DNA from: Sphingobacterium alkalisoli
GTDB taxonomy: Bacteria > Bacteroidota > Bacteroidia > Sphingobacteriales > Sphingobacteriaceae
Assembly: GCF_005049105.1 (NCBI RefSeq)
Contig: NZ_SUKA01000001.1
Location: 124,001 to 188,000, forward strand
DNA: 64,000 nt
Reading direction: 5' to 3'
Below are positions 53,406 through 63,221 of the stretch, one piece after another. Made by a program: the position numbers and the translations under genes. The notes under the pieces were generated by a model. That model made no database searches. It was not told where the DNA came from and saw nothing but the letters and a program-made list of their open reading frames with translations. The first letter of the stretch is position 1; the number at the start of each line of letters is the position of its first letter.

Positions 53406-54119
53406 ATGAAAACATTAGCAAGAATATTATTCGTCGTCTTATTGCTGGGAGGGGCGTCTGCCTGCAAAAAGGACAATGTCAATGCGGGCTTTGATCTTAA
53501 TGAAGATATAGGCGGATACGTAGTCATTGGCAAAATAACGCCTGTAGAAAATATCCAATCCACGTTTATGATCACATTCGACCCATTGGTCAAACGCGCA
53601 ACATTCTATGATGGCTCCTCGTATATTTATTCGCACCGTTTTACGGTGAGCGGGAATGAAGTGCACATCGATATGGATAATCAGTATTTGAAAATCAGTA
53701 TCAGGGAGGGAGCGATCGCTTCTTGGGATGCTGGCGATTCGGAGTTTGCAGCCAATATTGTGGACAACTCACTTTCCCTACACAAGATACCGGATAGCAA
53801 TGTACTACCTGGCCAATACGAACGTACCCAATGGGCAACTAATATTCCAGCGTATTTCATTCCATATTTCAGGACCCATCTGGCGGTATCCACAGACAGT
53901 TTTGTGTTTGGTGTAGACGAGGACACTGAGCCGACAACAGCATATGAATTGATCAATAACATGGCAGCAGATCACCTCACGTCGGTAATGTCCAACGATG
54001 TCCGAATACGAACCCTGATGATCAGGATAGGTAATCACATGGAGGTGGTGCGTGTGCGGTCGTTTTTTAGCAACGGGGCCATACAAGGTTTTGAAAGCAC
54101 GCAATATGCACGCAAGTAA
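53406..54119 (+). CDS. Hypothetical lipoprotein B of envelope cluster
   Basis: 237 aa. Signal ends A-S-A-C near 20, then K-K-D-N-V-N-A. Mature part opens N-E-D-I-G-G-Y-V-V-I-G and continues as beta strands (H-R-F-T-V-S-G-N-E-V-H-I-D-M, similar to the pattern in the neighbour). Last gene of the nine-gene rightward run; 140 bp separate its end from the convergent LacI gene, and I see no clear terminator there. Confidence 0.72.
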   Translation: MKTLARILFVVLLLGGASACKKDNVNAGFDLNEDIGGYVVIGKITPVENIQSTFMITFDPLVKRATFYDGSSYIYSHRFTVSGNEVHIDMDNQYLKISIREGAIASWDAGDSEFAANIVDNSLSLHKIPDSNVLPGQYERTQWATNIPAYFIPYFRTHLAVSTDSFVFGVDEDTEPTTAYELINNMAADHLTSVMSNDVRIRTLMIRIGNHMEVVRVRSFFSNGAIQGFESTQYARK

Positions 54120-54259
54120 AGGAGAACGGATCGATCTAAAAGAAAATTCTAAGGCGGTTGGTGACAACATCCAGCCGCAGGGTTTGTTTATTAAGTGCGG
54201 ATTTGGAGTAAAAGTAAGCTTTGGCATACCCTTATCATGTTGGTTTTATAAGTATATGC

Positions 54260-55300
54260 TTAGGCTTTCCGTGTCGAAGACTCGCGCACAATCAATTCTG
54301 TTTTTAAGGTAATCACCTGATGGTCGATAATGTCAAAGTCTTGATCCTGAATATGTTGAATAAGCATTTTGGCGGCCGCTTCTCCCATTTGTACCGCTCG
54401 GTCGTTAATAGTGGTTAGGCTGGGTTCGATAATCTGCGCAATAGGATAATCACTAAAACCGACTATTGCGACTTGTTCTGGTACGTTTATTTTTCGTTTA
54501 TTAAGAACTTTTACCACACTGGCAGCCGTGTAGTCGTTAGCACAAAAGACACCATCAGGCAGCGGATTTAATTCCAATATTTTTTCAGCACATGTTAGCC
54601 CTTCTTGATAACTTAAGCTATGGGTCACAAAAATATGGTCATCCCTAAGAGGCAGATGGTATGATTTAAGCGCTGCTTTATACCCCTCTAGCCGAGCCCT
54701 GAAAATTCCGGTCGATTGATTACCAGCTATATGCACGATGTTCTTGCAGCCGATCTTTATCAAATGTTCCGTTGCATTGAAAGCCGATTCAAAGTCATTA
54801 ATCGTAATTTTGTTGGTGTCGAAAGTTTCTGGTGTTCGATCGTAGAAAACGACAGGAAGTTTAGTTTTAATGAGTTTTTTGAGATGATCAAAGTTTTTGG
54901 TTTCCATTGCCAAACAGATAATCATACCTTCTACCATCATGTTTTGTAGATTCTGAAGGATCTCTTTTTCCATTTTGTAGGAATCTTTGGACTGAAAGAT
55001 AATAACATGATAGCCACTCTTATATGCATAATCTTCAATACCGCTAATCACACGGGAATGGAAATCAATATCTATCCGTGGAGCGATAATCCCTATAGAC
55101 TTTGTTTTTTTGCTTCTAAAGCTTGAAGCGATAGCGTTAAGACGAAAACCCGACTGTTCAGCTTTATCAGAAACCAATTTTTTAGTTGCTTGACTTATTT
55201 TAGGGTGATCAGAAAGAGCTCTCGATATGGTTGAAGGCGAAAGATTAAGTTCTTTGGCCAGATCTTTTATTGTTATAGGTGTTGTTTTTTTTTCTTTCAT
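54260..55300 (-). CDS. LacI-family transcriptional regulator
   Basis: 346 aa DNA-binding repressor. N-terminal helix-turn-helix and hinge: T-I-K-D-L-A-K-E-L-N-L-S-P-S-T-I-S-R-A-L at about 7-26, then the periplasmic-binding-like sugar domain (V-V-F-Y-D-R-T near 134; G-V-F-C-A-N-D-Y-T-A near 233; I-I-E-P-S-L-T-T-I near 290). Divergent from the SusC gene and adjacent to two operator-like palindromes; it probably represses the amino-sugar PUL until the inducing sugar binds. Confidence 0.94.
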   Translation of the reverse strand: MKEKKTTPITIKDLAKELNLSPSTISRALSDHPKISQATKKLVSDKAEQSGFRLNAIASSFRSKKTKSIGIIAPRIDIDFHSRVISGIEDYAYKSGYHVIIFQSKDSYKMEKEILQNLQNMMVEGMIICLAMETKNFDHLKKLIKTKLPVVFYDRTPETFDTNKITINDFESAFNATEHLIKIGCKNIVHIAGNQSTGIFRARLEGYKAALKSYHLPLRDDHIFVTHSLSYQEGLTCAEKILELNPLPDGVFCANDYTAASVVKVLNKRKINVPEQVAIVGFSDYPIAQIIEPSLTTINDRAVQMGEAAAKMLIQHIQDQDFDIIDHQVITLKTELIVRESSTRKA

Positions 55301-55428
55301 CTCGATATCAAACTATTTTCCGCTCGTTAGACTTACCGTACTACGCGAGGCGAAATAACATTAAATTAGTATAGCAAATAAAGATAAGCAAAATTTCCAC
55401 GCAATGCTGTCTTTGTTCAATTTAGTGA

Positions 55429-55440
55429 CAAACGTTTGCA
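55429..55440. promoter_or_regulatory. LacI-type operator 1
   Basis: Palindromic core CAAACGTTTG (55430-55439), followed by CATTAATT. It shares TTTGCATTAATT with operator 2, 142 bp away. Confidence 0.65.
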
Positions 55441-55570
55441 TTAATTTGTTTTATTGCCATTTATTTTCATTTTATTTATTTATTTATTTTTATATATAAT
55501 ATGTTCTATATAAGTGTGTTGAATATAATTTTAGAAAGTTTAAGTACCGCTGTAAAGTAAATTTTGTTAG

Positions 55571-55582
55571 GCAAATGTTTGC
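55571..55582. promoter_or_regulatory. LacI-type operator 2
   Basis: GCAAATGTTTGC, palindromic apart from the central TG, 62 bp before the SusC start. The tail ATTAATT matches operator 1. The rest of the 343-bp gap 55301-55643 is AT-rich with no other feature seen. Confidence 0.68.
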
Positions 55583-55643
55583 ATTAATTAATCTTATTCC
55601 TTAGTTTAGATTTACATTTTATAACCTCGATAAATGATGATAT

Positions 55644-58600
55644 ATGACTTTAGAAACTAATCCTAAAATTTCTTTCAGCCAAAAAAGAAATCAAGCAGTC
55701 ATTAGGTGGATAACCTTAGTTGCTTTCAATTTCCTCTTGTTTCAATCTGTACTGGCACAAACAAGAGCGATTTCCGGCAGGATTACCGATGCGCAGACAG
55801 GAGCAGCAGTATCAGGGGTCAGTGTGGTAGTCAAGGGTGGATCCCAGGGCGTCAGTGCGGGGCAGAATGGAGAATATAATATACCAGGTGTAGCGGATAA
55901 TGCTGTCTTAATATTTTCCATTTTGGGATATAGTACACAGGAGATAGGTGTCGACGGACGATCCGTACTTAATGTTTCGCTGCAGCCCGCAGCGAATGAA
56001 CTAGAAGAGACCGTGGTCGTGGGATACGGTCGTCAGAAAAAGCGAAATCTGACAGGATCGATTGTTTCCGTAAATAGCGAAGAGATCGAAAAAACAGCAT
56101 TACAGGACCCAATATCTATTTTGCAGGGACGTGCAGCGGGTGTTCAGATTACGTCCAATTCGGGCGCTCCAGGTAGTGAGATGACTATTCGCGTGCGGGG
56201 TAGCTCCTCACTGAATTCTGGAAACAACCCACTTTTTGTTGTTGATGGTATTCCGATCGAATCGGGATCCATGTCCAACCTCAATGGCACAGAGGGCTTC
56301 GGATTAAATCCTTTGGCCGCCATAAATCCCGGGGATATTGAATCAATAGAAATATTAAAAGATGCGGCATCCACGGCTATCTATGGTTCGCGGGCTGCGA
56401 ATGGTGTGGTGATGATCACCACCAAAAGAGGGGCGGAGGGTAAGGCCATTGTGGATGTTAATTTAACCACCGGTGTAAGTGAGTTAACGCGCAGGTTGAG
56501 TGTGTTGAATGCCACACAATATCGTCAAGCTATTATCGATTCATACAATAATATGGACAATCCGGAAGAGCCCTTCTGGACGATTTTGGATTCATTGAGT
56601 GCAACAAATAACGGAGATGTGGATTGGCAGAGCGAGTTGATGCGTGTGGCACCACAGTATAAAGTAGATTTATCTATTCGAGGAGGAAGCAAAACAACGC
56701 AATACGCTTGGAGCACATCATATCTGGATCAAGATGGTATTATTTTGAATTCCAATTTTAAGCGACTTACCTCCCGGTTGAATACAGATTTCAATATTAC
56801 GGATAAGCTGAAAATTGGCCAAAGTATTTCATATACGAATGCCCTTAATAACAGGATCAATGCTGCCGGTGCCGGCAATTTAAGTGTGATCCGGGAATTG
56901 CTGGTCCGTCCACCTATTATGTCTATGTACTTGCCAGACGGTTCGTTAAACGGTTATAGTTTAGGGAGACGGAACCCGGTAGGTATTGCCAAATATGCGA
57001 CAAATCTAAATAAAAGCAACCGGATAATAGGTAGTCAATACCTCGAGTATCAGATTATACCCGACCTTATTTTCAGAAGTAATTTAAATTTCGACTTCAC
57101 ATCAATGAAGGAAGATGAATTCATGCCGACAATACTGGATTACAGAGAAGGTTATAATACGGGTGCGGTTAGAAGCAGTACCAACATGAACTGGGGGAGT
57201 GAAAGCTTTTTGCGCTATACCAAAACAGTCAATCAAGATCATAATTTTGGAGCCTTGTTAGGGTTTAGCTTACAGAGCTGGCGCTATGATCGTACAGGGC
57301 TAAACGGCATGTTTTTTCCAAGCGATAATATCAGGACATTGAATGCTGCAGGTACGATCTCTAACAAAGATGCGAATGGTGTAGATATCAATGTTGCTTC
57401 CGAACATGCGATGCTGTCTTATTTTGGTCGTGCGTCCTATGATTATCAAGGGAAGTATCTGGGAGAAATCAACCTACGTTCCGATGGTTCATCTAGATTC
57501 GGTAGGCAGAAGCGATTTGGTTACTTTCCTTCTGCATCGGTTGGTTGGCGCTTCTCACAAGAAGATTTCTTCAACGCTAACGTAGTCAACGATGGTAAGA
57601 TACGCTTCAGTGTAGGTAAGACGGGTAATGAGGCCATCGGAGATTACACCTCTCAAGGCGAATTTGTTGTTGGTGCCAATTACCTTGACTTTTCTGGCGC
57701 AGCTCCTACGGTTATGCCGAATGAAGGCTTAACTTGGGAAACGACGACACAATATAATGCAGGTCTGGATCTGGCGTTTTTTGCGAACAGAATCACCTTT
57801 ACAACCGATTTGTATATTAAAAATACCGACGACCTGTTATACGACGTTCCTATTCCTACAACAACCGGATTTGGCAGCTTTATGCAGAATATCGGTAGTA
57901 TACAGAATCGTGGTGCGGAGTTCTTGTTGACCACTAAAAATATTTCCCGTGAGAAATTTTCGTGGGCAACAAACCTTAACATCAGTTTGAACCGTAACAA
58001 AGTCTTATCACTACCGGAAAATCTCTTGACAAACGGGTATATCCAAAATGGAGCATACCATATCTTACAGGAAGGGTTGCCTATCGGCGTATTCTATGGG
58101 TGGCGCTTTGACGGGGTATATGCTCGTGATGAAGACAATGTGAATGCGATCACGCATGGTGCATTGGGACCGTTATTTAAGGGTGGCGATCCCATCTGGC
58201 ACGATCTAAATGGCGATGATTTTATTACGCCTGATGATCGTCAGATCATTGGTATGGCCGAGCCTAAGTTCTTTGGAGGCTTTGGTAACGACTTTACGTA
58301 CAAGAACTTTGCATTGAATGTGTTTTTCCAGTTCTCATACGGCAATGATATCTATAGTGCGATAAACCAGGAACGGAATTCTATCGTGCGTTATAACAAC
58401 CTATCAGCAGATGCACTGAACAGGTGGCGAGAGCAAGGTGACGTCACAAACTACCCAAAACCGGTAAGGGATGACCCAAAGCAGACAGATAGCCGTGTGT
58501 CCAGCAGATGGGTAGAAGATGGTTCTTATATCAAATTGAAAAATGTTAATCTAAGATATACGTTTGCCAATAGTTTAGTGAACCGGATCGGACTGCGCAA

Positions 58601-58760
58601 GGTCGATGCTTTTGTAACTGGTACCAATTTGATCACATGGACAAAGTACACTGGATTTGATCCAGATGTCAATTCCTTTTCTGGCTTGCGTGTCGGTGTG
58701 GATCAAGGTTCTTATCCGCAAAGCCGTATGTTCATTTTCGGGTTAAATATTGGTCTTTAA
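55644..58760 (+). CDS. SusC/RagA-type TonB-linked outer-membrane receptor
   Basis: 1038 aa glycan import channel. Signal peptide about 1-38 (V-L-A-Q); N-terminal regulatory-like domain I-S-G-R-I-T-D-A-Q-T-G; E-E-T-V-V-V-G-Y-G-R; plug with L-Q-G-R-A-A-G-V and L-K-D-A-A-S-T-A-I-Y-G; barrel ending I-F-G-L-N-I-G-L. First gene of the PUL, under the two LacI-type operators; 11 bp before its SusD. It is only a distant homologue of the SusC at 26.7 kb. Confidence 0.96.
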   Translation: MTLETNPKISFSQKRNQAVIRWITLVAFNFLLFQSVLAQTRAISGRITDAQTGAAVSGVSVVVKGGSQGVSAGQNGEYNIPGVADNAVLIFSILGYSTQEIGVDGRSVLNVSLQPAANELEETVVVGYGRQKKRNLTGSIVSVNSEEIEKTALQDPISILQGRAAGVQITSNSGAPGSEMTIRVRGSSSLNSGNNPLFVVDGIPIESGSMSNLNGTEGFGLNPLAAINPGDIESIEILKDAASTAIYGSRAANGVVMITTKRGAEGKAIVDVNLTTGVSELTRRLSVLNATQYRQAIIDSYNNMDNPEEPFWTILDSLSATNNGDVDWQSELMRVAPQYKVDLSIRGGSKTTQYAWSTSYLDQDGIILNSNFKRLTSRLNTDFNITDKLKIGQSISYTNALNNRINAAGAGNLSVIRELLVRPPIMSMYLPDGSLNGYSLGRRNPVGIAKYATNLNKSNRIIGSQYLEYQIIPDLIFRSNLNFDFTSMKEDEFMPTILDYREGYNTGAVRSSTNMNWGSESFLRYTKTVNQDHNFGALLGFSLQSWRYDRTGLNGMFFPSDNIRTLNAAGTISNKDANGVDINVASEHAMLSYFGRASYDYQGKYLGEINLRSDGSSRFGRQKRFGYFPSASVGWRFSQEDFFNANVVNDGKIRFSVGKTGNEAIGDYTSQGEFVVGANYLDFSGAAPTVMPNEGLTWETTTQYNAGLDLAFFANRITFTTDLYIKNTDDLLYDVPIPTTTGFGSFMQNIGSIQNRGAEFLLTTKNISREKFSWATNLNISLNRNKVLSLPENLLTNGYIQNGAYHILQEGLPIGVFYGWRFDGVYARDEDNVNAITHGALGPLFKGGDPIWHDLNGDDFITPDDRQIIGMAEPKFFGGFGNDFTYKNFALNVFFQFSYGNDIYSAINQERNSIVRYNNLSADALNRWREQGDVTNYPKPVRDDPKQTDSRVSSRWVEDGSYIKLKNVNLRYTFANSLVNRIGLRKVDAFVTGTNLITWTKYTGFDPDVNSFSGLRVGVDQGSYPQSRMFIFGLNIGL

Positions 58761-58771
58761 TAGAATATATT

Positions 58772-60145
58772 ATGAAAAATACGAATATAAAATTTCTGCT
58801 ATTCACGCTGATCGTACTGGTTAGCTCATGTGCAGACTCATTTTTAGATAAGGAGCCGATCAGTGGCTTTTCGGCGAAGGGATTTTACAAGAATGCAAGC
58901 GATGCGCAGGCCGGTGTATATGGTATCTATAATTCGATGCAATCGGCTTTTCGCCAAAATTTTGCCTTGTGGGGTGAAGGCCGTGCCGACGCCGTATCAA
59001 CCAATCAGGCGGGCGATCCGCTGGCGTTGACTCAAAACGACCTCACGCCGGTTATGCAGTCTGCCCGTTGGGATAATCTCTATACCGTTATAAGCCGGGC
59101 TAATTATGCAATCAAATATATTCCGCAGGTGTTTGACTCAGAAGAAGGTACCTTGCGTAATCAATTAATAGGGCAGGCTAGAGCATTACGGGCTATCGCT
59201 TACTTTTATGCCGTGCGTGTATGGGGTGACGTTCCGCTCATTGTGGAACCTTTCGAAAGCGTTCAACAAGATATTTTTTCCACCCGAACCAATCAGGAAG
59301 CTGTGCTGGATATGATTGAGGAAGACCTCCTCTATGCATCTACCTATTGTGCAGATAATTACACAGGCGCACGTAATCGCGTAATCTTAACAAAAGGAGG
59401 TGCAGATGCGTTCTTGACGCAAGTTTACATGTGGCGCAAAAAATACCAAGATGCGATCGATGCCGCTGAGCGTGTTATTGAAAGTCCGTATTACTCCTTG
59501 GTTTCTATGCAAGACTGGAACAAAATATTTACGGATGGGATGAGCAATGAAAGTATTTTTGAAGTCGGTTACAATGAAATTCAAACTAATGCACTGCGCG
59601 TCATCTATGCTCTGGGCTCTGATAGCTACTATTTTCCCAGTTTAGCATTTAGAAGCACATTTGAAGATGGTGACCTACGAAGAACCCGTATTTACGATGT
59701 CACACAGACAGCGCCACGTAAAATATGGAAGTTTTTTGGTGAAGGATTTAATGACGAAAGCCCGGATCCATCTTCTAATAATATTGTTTTGGTGCGGCTA
59801 GCCGATATCATCTTGTTAAAAGCGGAGGCTCATGCCAATCTAAACGAACCGGATTTAGCCCTCCCTTTATTGAACCAAATAAGAAGACGTGCCGGCTTAG
59901 ATAATCTAGATTTGTCTGGATCCACCGCTTTGTATGGCGATTTGGCGTCTGCCGTGTTGCACGAGCGCGCAGTTGAATTGTGTTACGAGGGTCATCGTTG
60001 GTTTGATTTAGTCAGAACCGGCAAGGTGGTCGAAGTCATGGGGCCAATTAATGAGATCAGTGATACCCGCAATTTTGTGTGGCCTATTCACGAAGACATC
60101 ATCAACCGGAATCCAAATATCGATCAAAATGAGTTTTATAAATAA
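58772..60145 (+). CDS. SusD/RagB-like outer-membrane lipoprotein
   Basis: 457 aa, usual length. Lipobox V-S-S-C near 20; Y-G-I-Y-N-S near 50; R-A-N-Y-A-I-K-Y near 109; A-R-A-L-R-A-I-A-Y-F near 135; R-L-A-D-I-I-L-L-K-A-E-A near 345; and C-terminal H-E-R-A-V-E-L-C-Y-E-G-H-R-W-F-D. Binds the glycan at the surface with the SusC encoded just upstream. 28 bp before the fasciclin gene. Confidence 0.96.
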   Translation: MKNTNIKFLLFTLIVLVSSCADSFLDKEPISGFSAKGFYKNASDAQAGVYGIYNSMQSAFRQNFALWGEGRADAVSTNQAGDPLALTQNDLTPVMQSARWDNLYTVISRANYAIKYIPQVFDSEEGTLRNQLIGQARALRAIAYFYAVRVWGDVPLIVEPFESVQQDIFSTRTNQEAVLDMIEEDLLYASTYCADNYTGARNRVILTKGGADAFLTQVYMWRKKYQDAIDAAERVIESPYYSLVSMQDWNKIFTDGMSNESIFEVGYNEIQTNALRVIYALGSDSYYFPSLAFRSTFEDGDLRRTRIYDVTQTAPRKIWKFFGEGFNDESPDPSSNNIVLVRLADIILLKAEAHANLNEPDLALPLLNQIRRRAGLDNLDLSGSTALYGDLASAVLHERAVELCYEGHRWFDLVRTGKVVEVMGPINEISDTRNFVWPIHEDIINRNPNIDQNEFYK

Positions 60146-60173
60146 CTTTTAGTTGGTTTCAAAATATATACAG

Positions 60174-61625
60174 ATGAAAAATATAAAATTAATAAGACGT
60201 CTTCTGCTATCTTGCAGTGCTATTTTGATCTTATTCAGCAGTTGTGAGATACAAGAAGATTTCAAATATCAGCCATCCAATGTCGATGGAAAATTAGACG
60301 TAAACGCCTGGGACTATATCCAGCAGAGCGATTCACTGTCTTTCCTGCAACAGGCAATCACGTATGCAGAGGTTCAATCCTTGTTTAATGGATCGGAAGC
60401 GAAAACCTATATTCTTCCTAACAACGCGGCATTCAGGACTTACCTACGGGAAAATCAATACAGCACAGTAGAAGACATCCCGCTGCCCATATTGCGTAAT
60501 ATATTACGTTACCACACGGTGAAGGATCGCGTTATCTTCACGGATCCTGCATTGGCGCCAAGCAATCGTCCCATCGCTTATGAGACGGAAAATGGTCAGG
60601 TGATGTACCTTTCGCACAACAGCAGTTTTATCGGGTTGATCAATGAGGGCACCAATGTACAATGGCAGATCCGGACGTCAAATCTGGAGCCGACCAATGG
60701 AGTAATTCATGTCGTCAATTCGGTTGTCTATTATTCCGCTCCTACAGGTGAGGCTGCCGCACCCAATCCTAACCTCATTCGTGATACCATTTATGCGCTT
60801 CACGATTCGTATGTCAATGGACCTCCGTCCGCAGGAACGAATTTTGGAACTGCCACAACATTGCGTCTTAAAAATCTTAACGGCAACAGTGAAGTAGACC
60901 GTCGTGTTTACCTGCTATTTAATTTTGACGATTTTAAGAAAGACGGTATCGTGACCGATATGCAATTGAAGATCCAGACAGCTTTTACAGCTGGTAAGGG
61001 GGTATTTACCTATTTATATGATGTACCAGGATACACGGATTGGACAGAGACAGCCATTAATTTCAATACGGCACAAAAGCCTCCTGCTGGGACTAGCCCT
61101 ATTGCCAGTTTTATTGCGGTTGCGGGGCAGCCATTTGTTTTCGATGTTACCGGCTTTTACAACACAAAGCCCGATCACGGACGTGTTACCTTTATGTTGG
61201 ATGCGCAAGCGGGTTCGGATGAAACAACGGATCTTGCTTCGAAAGAACACCCGACGTTAGCACCTCCTATGTTGATTGCCATATTAGCATCGGGGGTAAG
61301 CACCTTGACGTTGGATGCAAATGCAGGTATCAACGTATCCAGTGGCGGCGTGTTTGTGCTGGATAAAGAGGTCTTGGAGGTAAGTGGAGCTGCAGCGGCT
61401 GATATTGCTTATACCGTAGATGACATATCGTCAAATGGCTGGTTGATCAAAGGCGCAAATATCCTGCGACCAGGAGATCGGTTTACACAGTTGGATATTG
61501 ACCTGAAGAATATTCTCTTCATCCACAATGGAGAAAACAATGCTGCGAGTACGATTGGTCTGTCTGCTAGGGATAGATCGGGAGGATTGGTTGACGATAT
61601 ATCGGTTAATATTAATGTGCAATAA
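60174..61625 (+). CDS. Fasciclin-like plus DNRLRE-type (CBM96-like) lipoprotein
   Basis: About 483 aa from the ATG at 60174. Lipobox F-S-S-C near 24. Residues about 40-185 look like a fasciclin domain (Y-I-L-P-N-N-A-A-F-R-T-Y, I-L-R-Y-H-T-V, G-V-I-H-V-V-N-S-V). Residues 200-370 show the beta-sandwich with D-T-I-Y-A-L-H-D-S-Y-V-N, R-R-V-Y-L-L-F-N-F and F-D-V-T-G-F, typical of DNRLRE/CBM96-type modules that bind acidic glycans. A further beta domain ends the protein. Third PUL gene, a likely surface glycan-binding protein. Confidence 0.78.
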   Translation: MKNIKLIRRLLLSCSAILILFSSCEIQEDFKYQPSNVDGKLDVNAWDYIQQSDSLSFLQQAITYAEVQSLFNGSEAKTYILPNNAAFRTYLRENQYSTVEDIPLPILRNILRYHTVKDRVIFTDPALAPSNRPIAYETENGQVMYLSHNSSFIGLINEGTNVQWQIRTSNLEPTNGVIHVVNSVVYYSAPTGEAAAPNPNLIRDTIYALHDSYVNGPPSAGTNFGTATTLRLKNLNGNSEVDRRVYLLFNFDDFKKDGIVTDMQLKIQTAFTAGKGVFTYLYDVPGYTDWTETAINFNTAQKPPAGTSPIASFIAVAGQPFVFDVTGFYNTKPDHGRVTFMLDAQAGSDETTDLASKEHPTLAPPMLIAILASGVSTLTLDANAGINVSSGGVFVLDKEVLEVSGAAAADIAYTVDDISSNGWLIKGANILRPGDRFTQLDIDLKNILFIHNGENNAASTIGLSARDRSGGLVDDISVNINVQ

Positions 61626-61644
61626 TTTTAAAAACACTTCTGAT

Positions 61645-62418
61645 ATGGTAAGAAAGTTTGATTTCAATCCGATCGGCCGTGCGTTGCTGTGTATGGGCCT
61701 CATGCTGGCTACCATGTCGTGTTCGAAAAGTGCTGTCAACGAAACAGGTCAGGATACGATAAATACAGATAGGACACTGTCTTTTTCAGGGATGGATTGG
61801 ATAGTGCGTACCTCAGGTACTGCAAAACAGGGACCCGGGCCAAATCTATTTTCAGACGCCCCCGAAAATGTGTGGGTAGACGAACAGGGTCGTCTGCACT
61901 TAAAAATTGTGCAGAAGGGTGGATTCTGGTATTGCGCAGGGGTTATTTTGCGCCGAAGTATGGGTTACGGCCAGTATGTGTTTTATATTTCGAGCGACGT
62001 TAGTAAGCTGGATCAAAACGTAGTAGCTGGATTATTCACGTATAAAAATGATCATGAAGAGATTGATATCGAGTTTTCCCGATGGTCGGTAGCAGACAAT
62101 AAGGATTCGCAGTTTGCGGTGCAGCCATCGGATCGGGCCGGCAATAAGGTACGTTATGACCTCAACCTATTGGGAACCCAGTCGACACATGCTTTCGACT
62201 GGCAACCAGATAGAATCGACTTCATCAGTTTACAGGGGCATGGTTTAAGTCCTAAACCTGAAAATCTGATACAGGAGTGGACCTATACGGGAGACGATAT
62301 TCCTCCCAAAAACGAGGAAAGGTTACGCATGAACTTATGGCTGTTTCGTGGTGCAGCACCGTCAGATCTGAAAGAGCAGGAAATCATCATCGAAAAAGTA
62401 GAGTTTATTAAAAAATAA
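61645..62418 (+). CDS. GH16-like lipoprotein
   Basis: About 257 aa from the ATG at 61645. Signal with lipobox T-M-S-C near 23. The mature part has the concanavalin-type jelly roll of family 16: Y-G-Q-Y-V-F-Y, and H-E-E-I-D-I-E-F-S-R-W, giving the E-x-D-x-E active-site pattern with both glutamates present. Overall shape (N-V-W-V-D-E-Q-G-R-L-H-L) also fits. Because relatives act on beta-1,3/1,4 glycans, a glycan hydrolase is likely, but substrate and activity are not shown. 8 bp before nagB. Confidence 0.82.
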   Translation: MVRKFDFNPIGRALLCMGLMLATMSCSKSAVNETGQDTINTDRTLSFSGMDWIVRTSGTAKQGPGPNLFSDAPENVWVDEQGRLHLKIVQKGGFWYCAGVILRRSMGYGQYVFYISSDVSKLDQNVVAGLFTYKNDHEEIDIEFSRWSVADNKDSQFAVQPSDRAGNKVRYDLNLLGTQSTHAFDWQPDRIDFISLQGHGLSPKPENLIQEWTYTGDDIPPKNEERLRMNLWLFRGAAPSDLKEQEIIIEKVEFIKK

Positions 62419-62426
62419 ATAGGAAA

Positions 62427-63188
62427 ATGTCAGAATATTTTAAAAATGTCCATGTTTTTCTGTCGGCACAACAAGCAGGTTATGCGGCAGGACAGGCTAT
62501 TGAAGAACAGATTGTACAATTACAGAAAGAGAAGCAGCATATTCGAATGATATTTGCGGCAGCTCCCTCGCAAGATTACATGTTGGAATACCTTTCGCAG
62601 TCCAAAAATATTCAATGGGCTAACATCATCGCTTTTAATATGGATGAATATGTTGGCCTGGCAGAAAATTCTCCCCAGTTGTTTTCCCAATATCTGGAAA
62701 AGAACCTTTTTTCTAAAGTAAATGTTCGGGAAAAACATACCATATCGACTAAAGGAGACGTGCACAACGAGATAAGACGTTTTTCGGAGATGATTGAAAA
62801 CGGACCTATTGATATCGTATGTCTCGGCATCGGAGAAAATGGTCATCTCGCATTCAATGATCCGCCGGTGGCTGATTTTAATGATCCCGATACCGTCAAA
62901 TTGGTGGATCTGGATGTTGTATGCCGGCAACAACAGGTAAATGACAAGTGTTTTTCTACACTAGATGAGGTACCGTCGACAGCGTTAACTTTAACGATAC
63001 CGACTTTGTTACGTGGCGAAGCATTATTTTGCGTCGTTATAGGTGCGCATAAAAAGGAGGCTGTTAGACATGCCTTGCTTAGCCCTGTTGATGCTTCTTG
63101 GCCGGCAACGATCCTGCGCGAACATCCCAATTGCCAGTATTTCTTCGATAAAGAAGCCTATAGCGAAGTCGCAGTAATGAAGGTTTGA
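62427..63188 (+). CDS. nagB: Glucosamine-6-phosphate deaminase
   Basis: Converts glucosamine-6-phosphate to fructose-6-phosphate and ammonia. 253 aa, slightly short. F-N-M-D-E-Y-V-G-L near 71 and G-I-G-E-N-G-H-L-A-F-N-D-P near 135 are the family's two key motifs, holding the catalytic Asp and His. It begins 8 bp after the GH16-like gene, with nagA starting 33 bp later, so the PUL delivers a GlcNAc-type sugar to central metabolism. Confidence 0.92.
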   Translation: MSEYFKNVHVFLSAQQAGYAAGQAIEEQIVQLQKEKQHIRMIFAAAPSQDYMLEYLSQSKNIQWANIIAFNMDEYVGLAENSPQLFSQYLEKNLFSKVNVREKHTISTKGDVHNEIRRFSEMIENGPIDIVCLGIGENGHLAFNDPPVADFNDPDTVKLVDLDVVCRQQQVNDKCFSTLDEVPSTALTLTIPTLLRGEALFCVVIGAHKKEAVRHALLSPVDASWPATILREHPNCQYFFDKEAYSEVAVMKV

Positions 63189-63221
63189 TTTTGTAGCCAA
63201 TTTTCACTAGGTTTAGTAGGA

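Noticed and set aside
61528..61644. Upstream start for the GH16-like lipoprotein, overlapping the previous gene by 98 bp
   Set aside because: A later ATG at 61645 directly precedes a normal lipoprotein signal.
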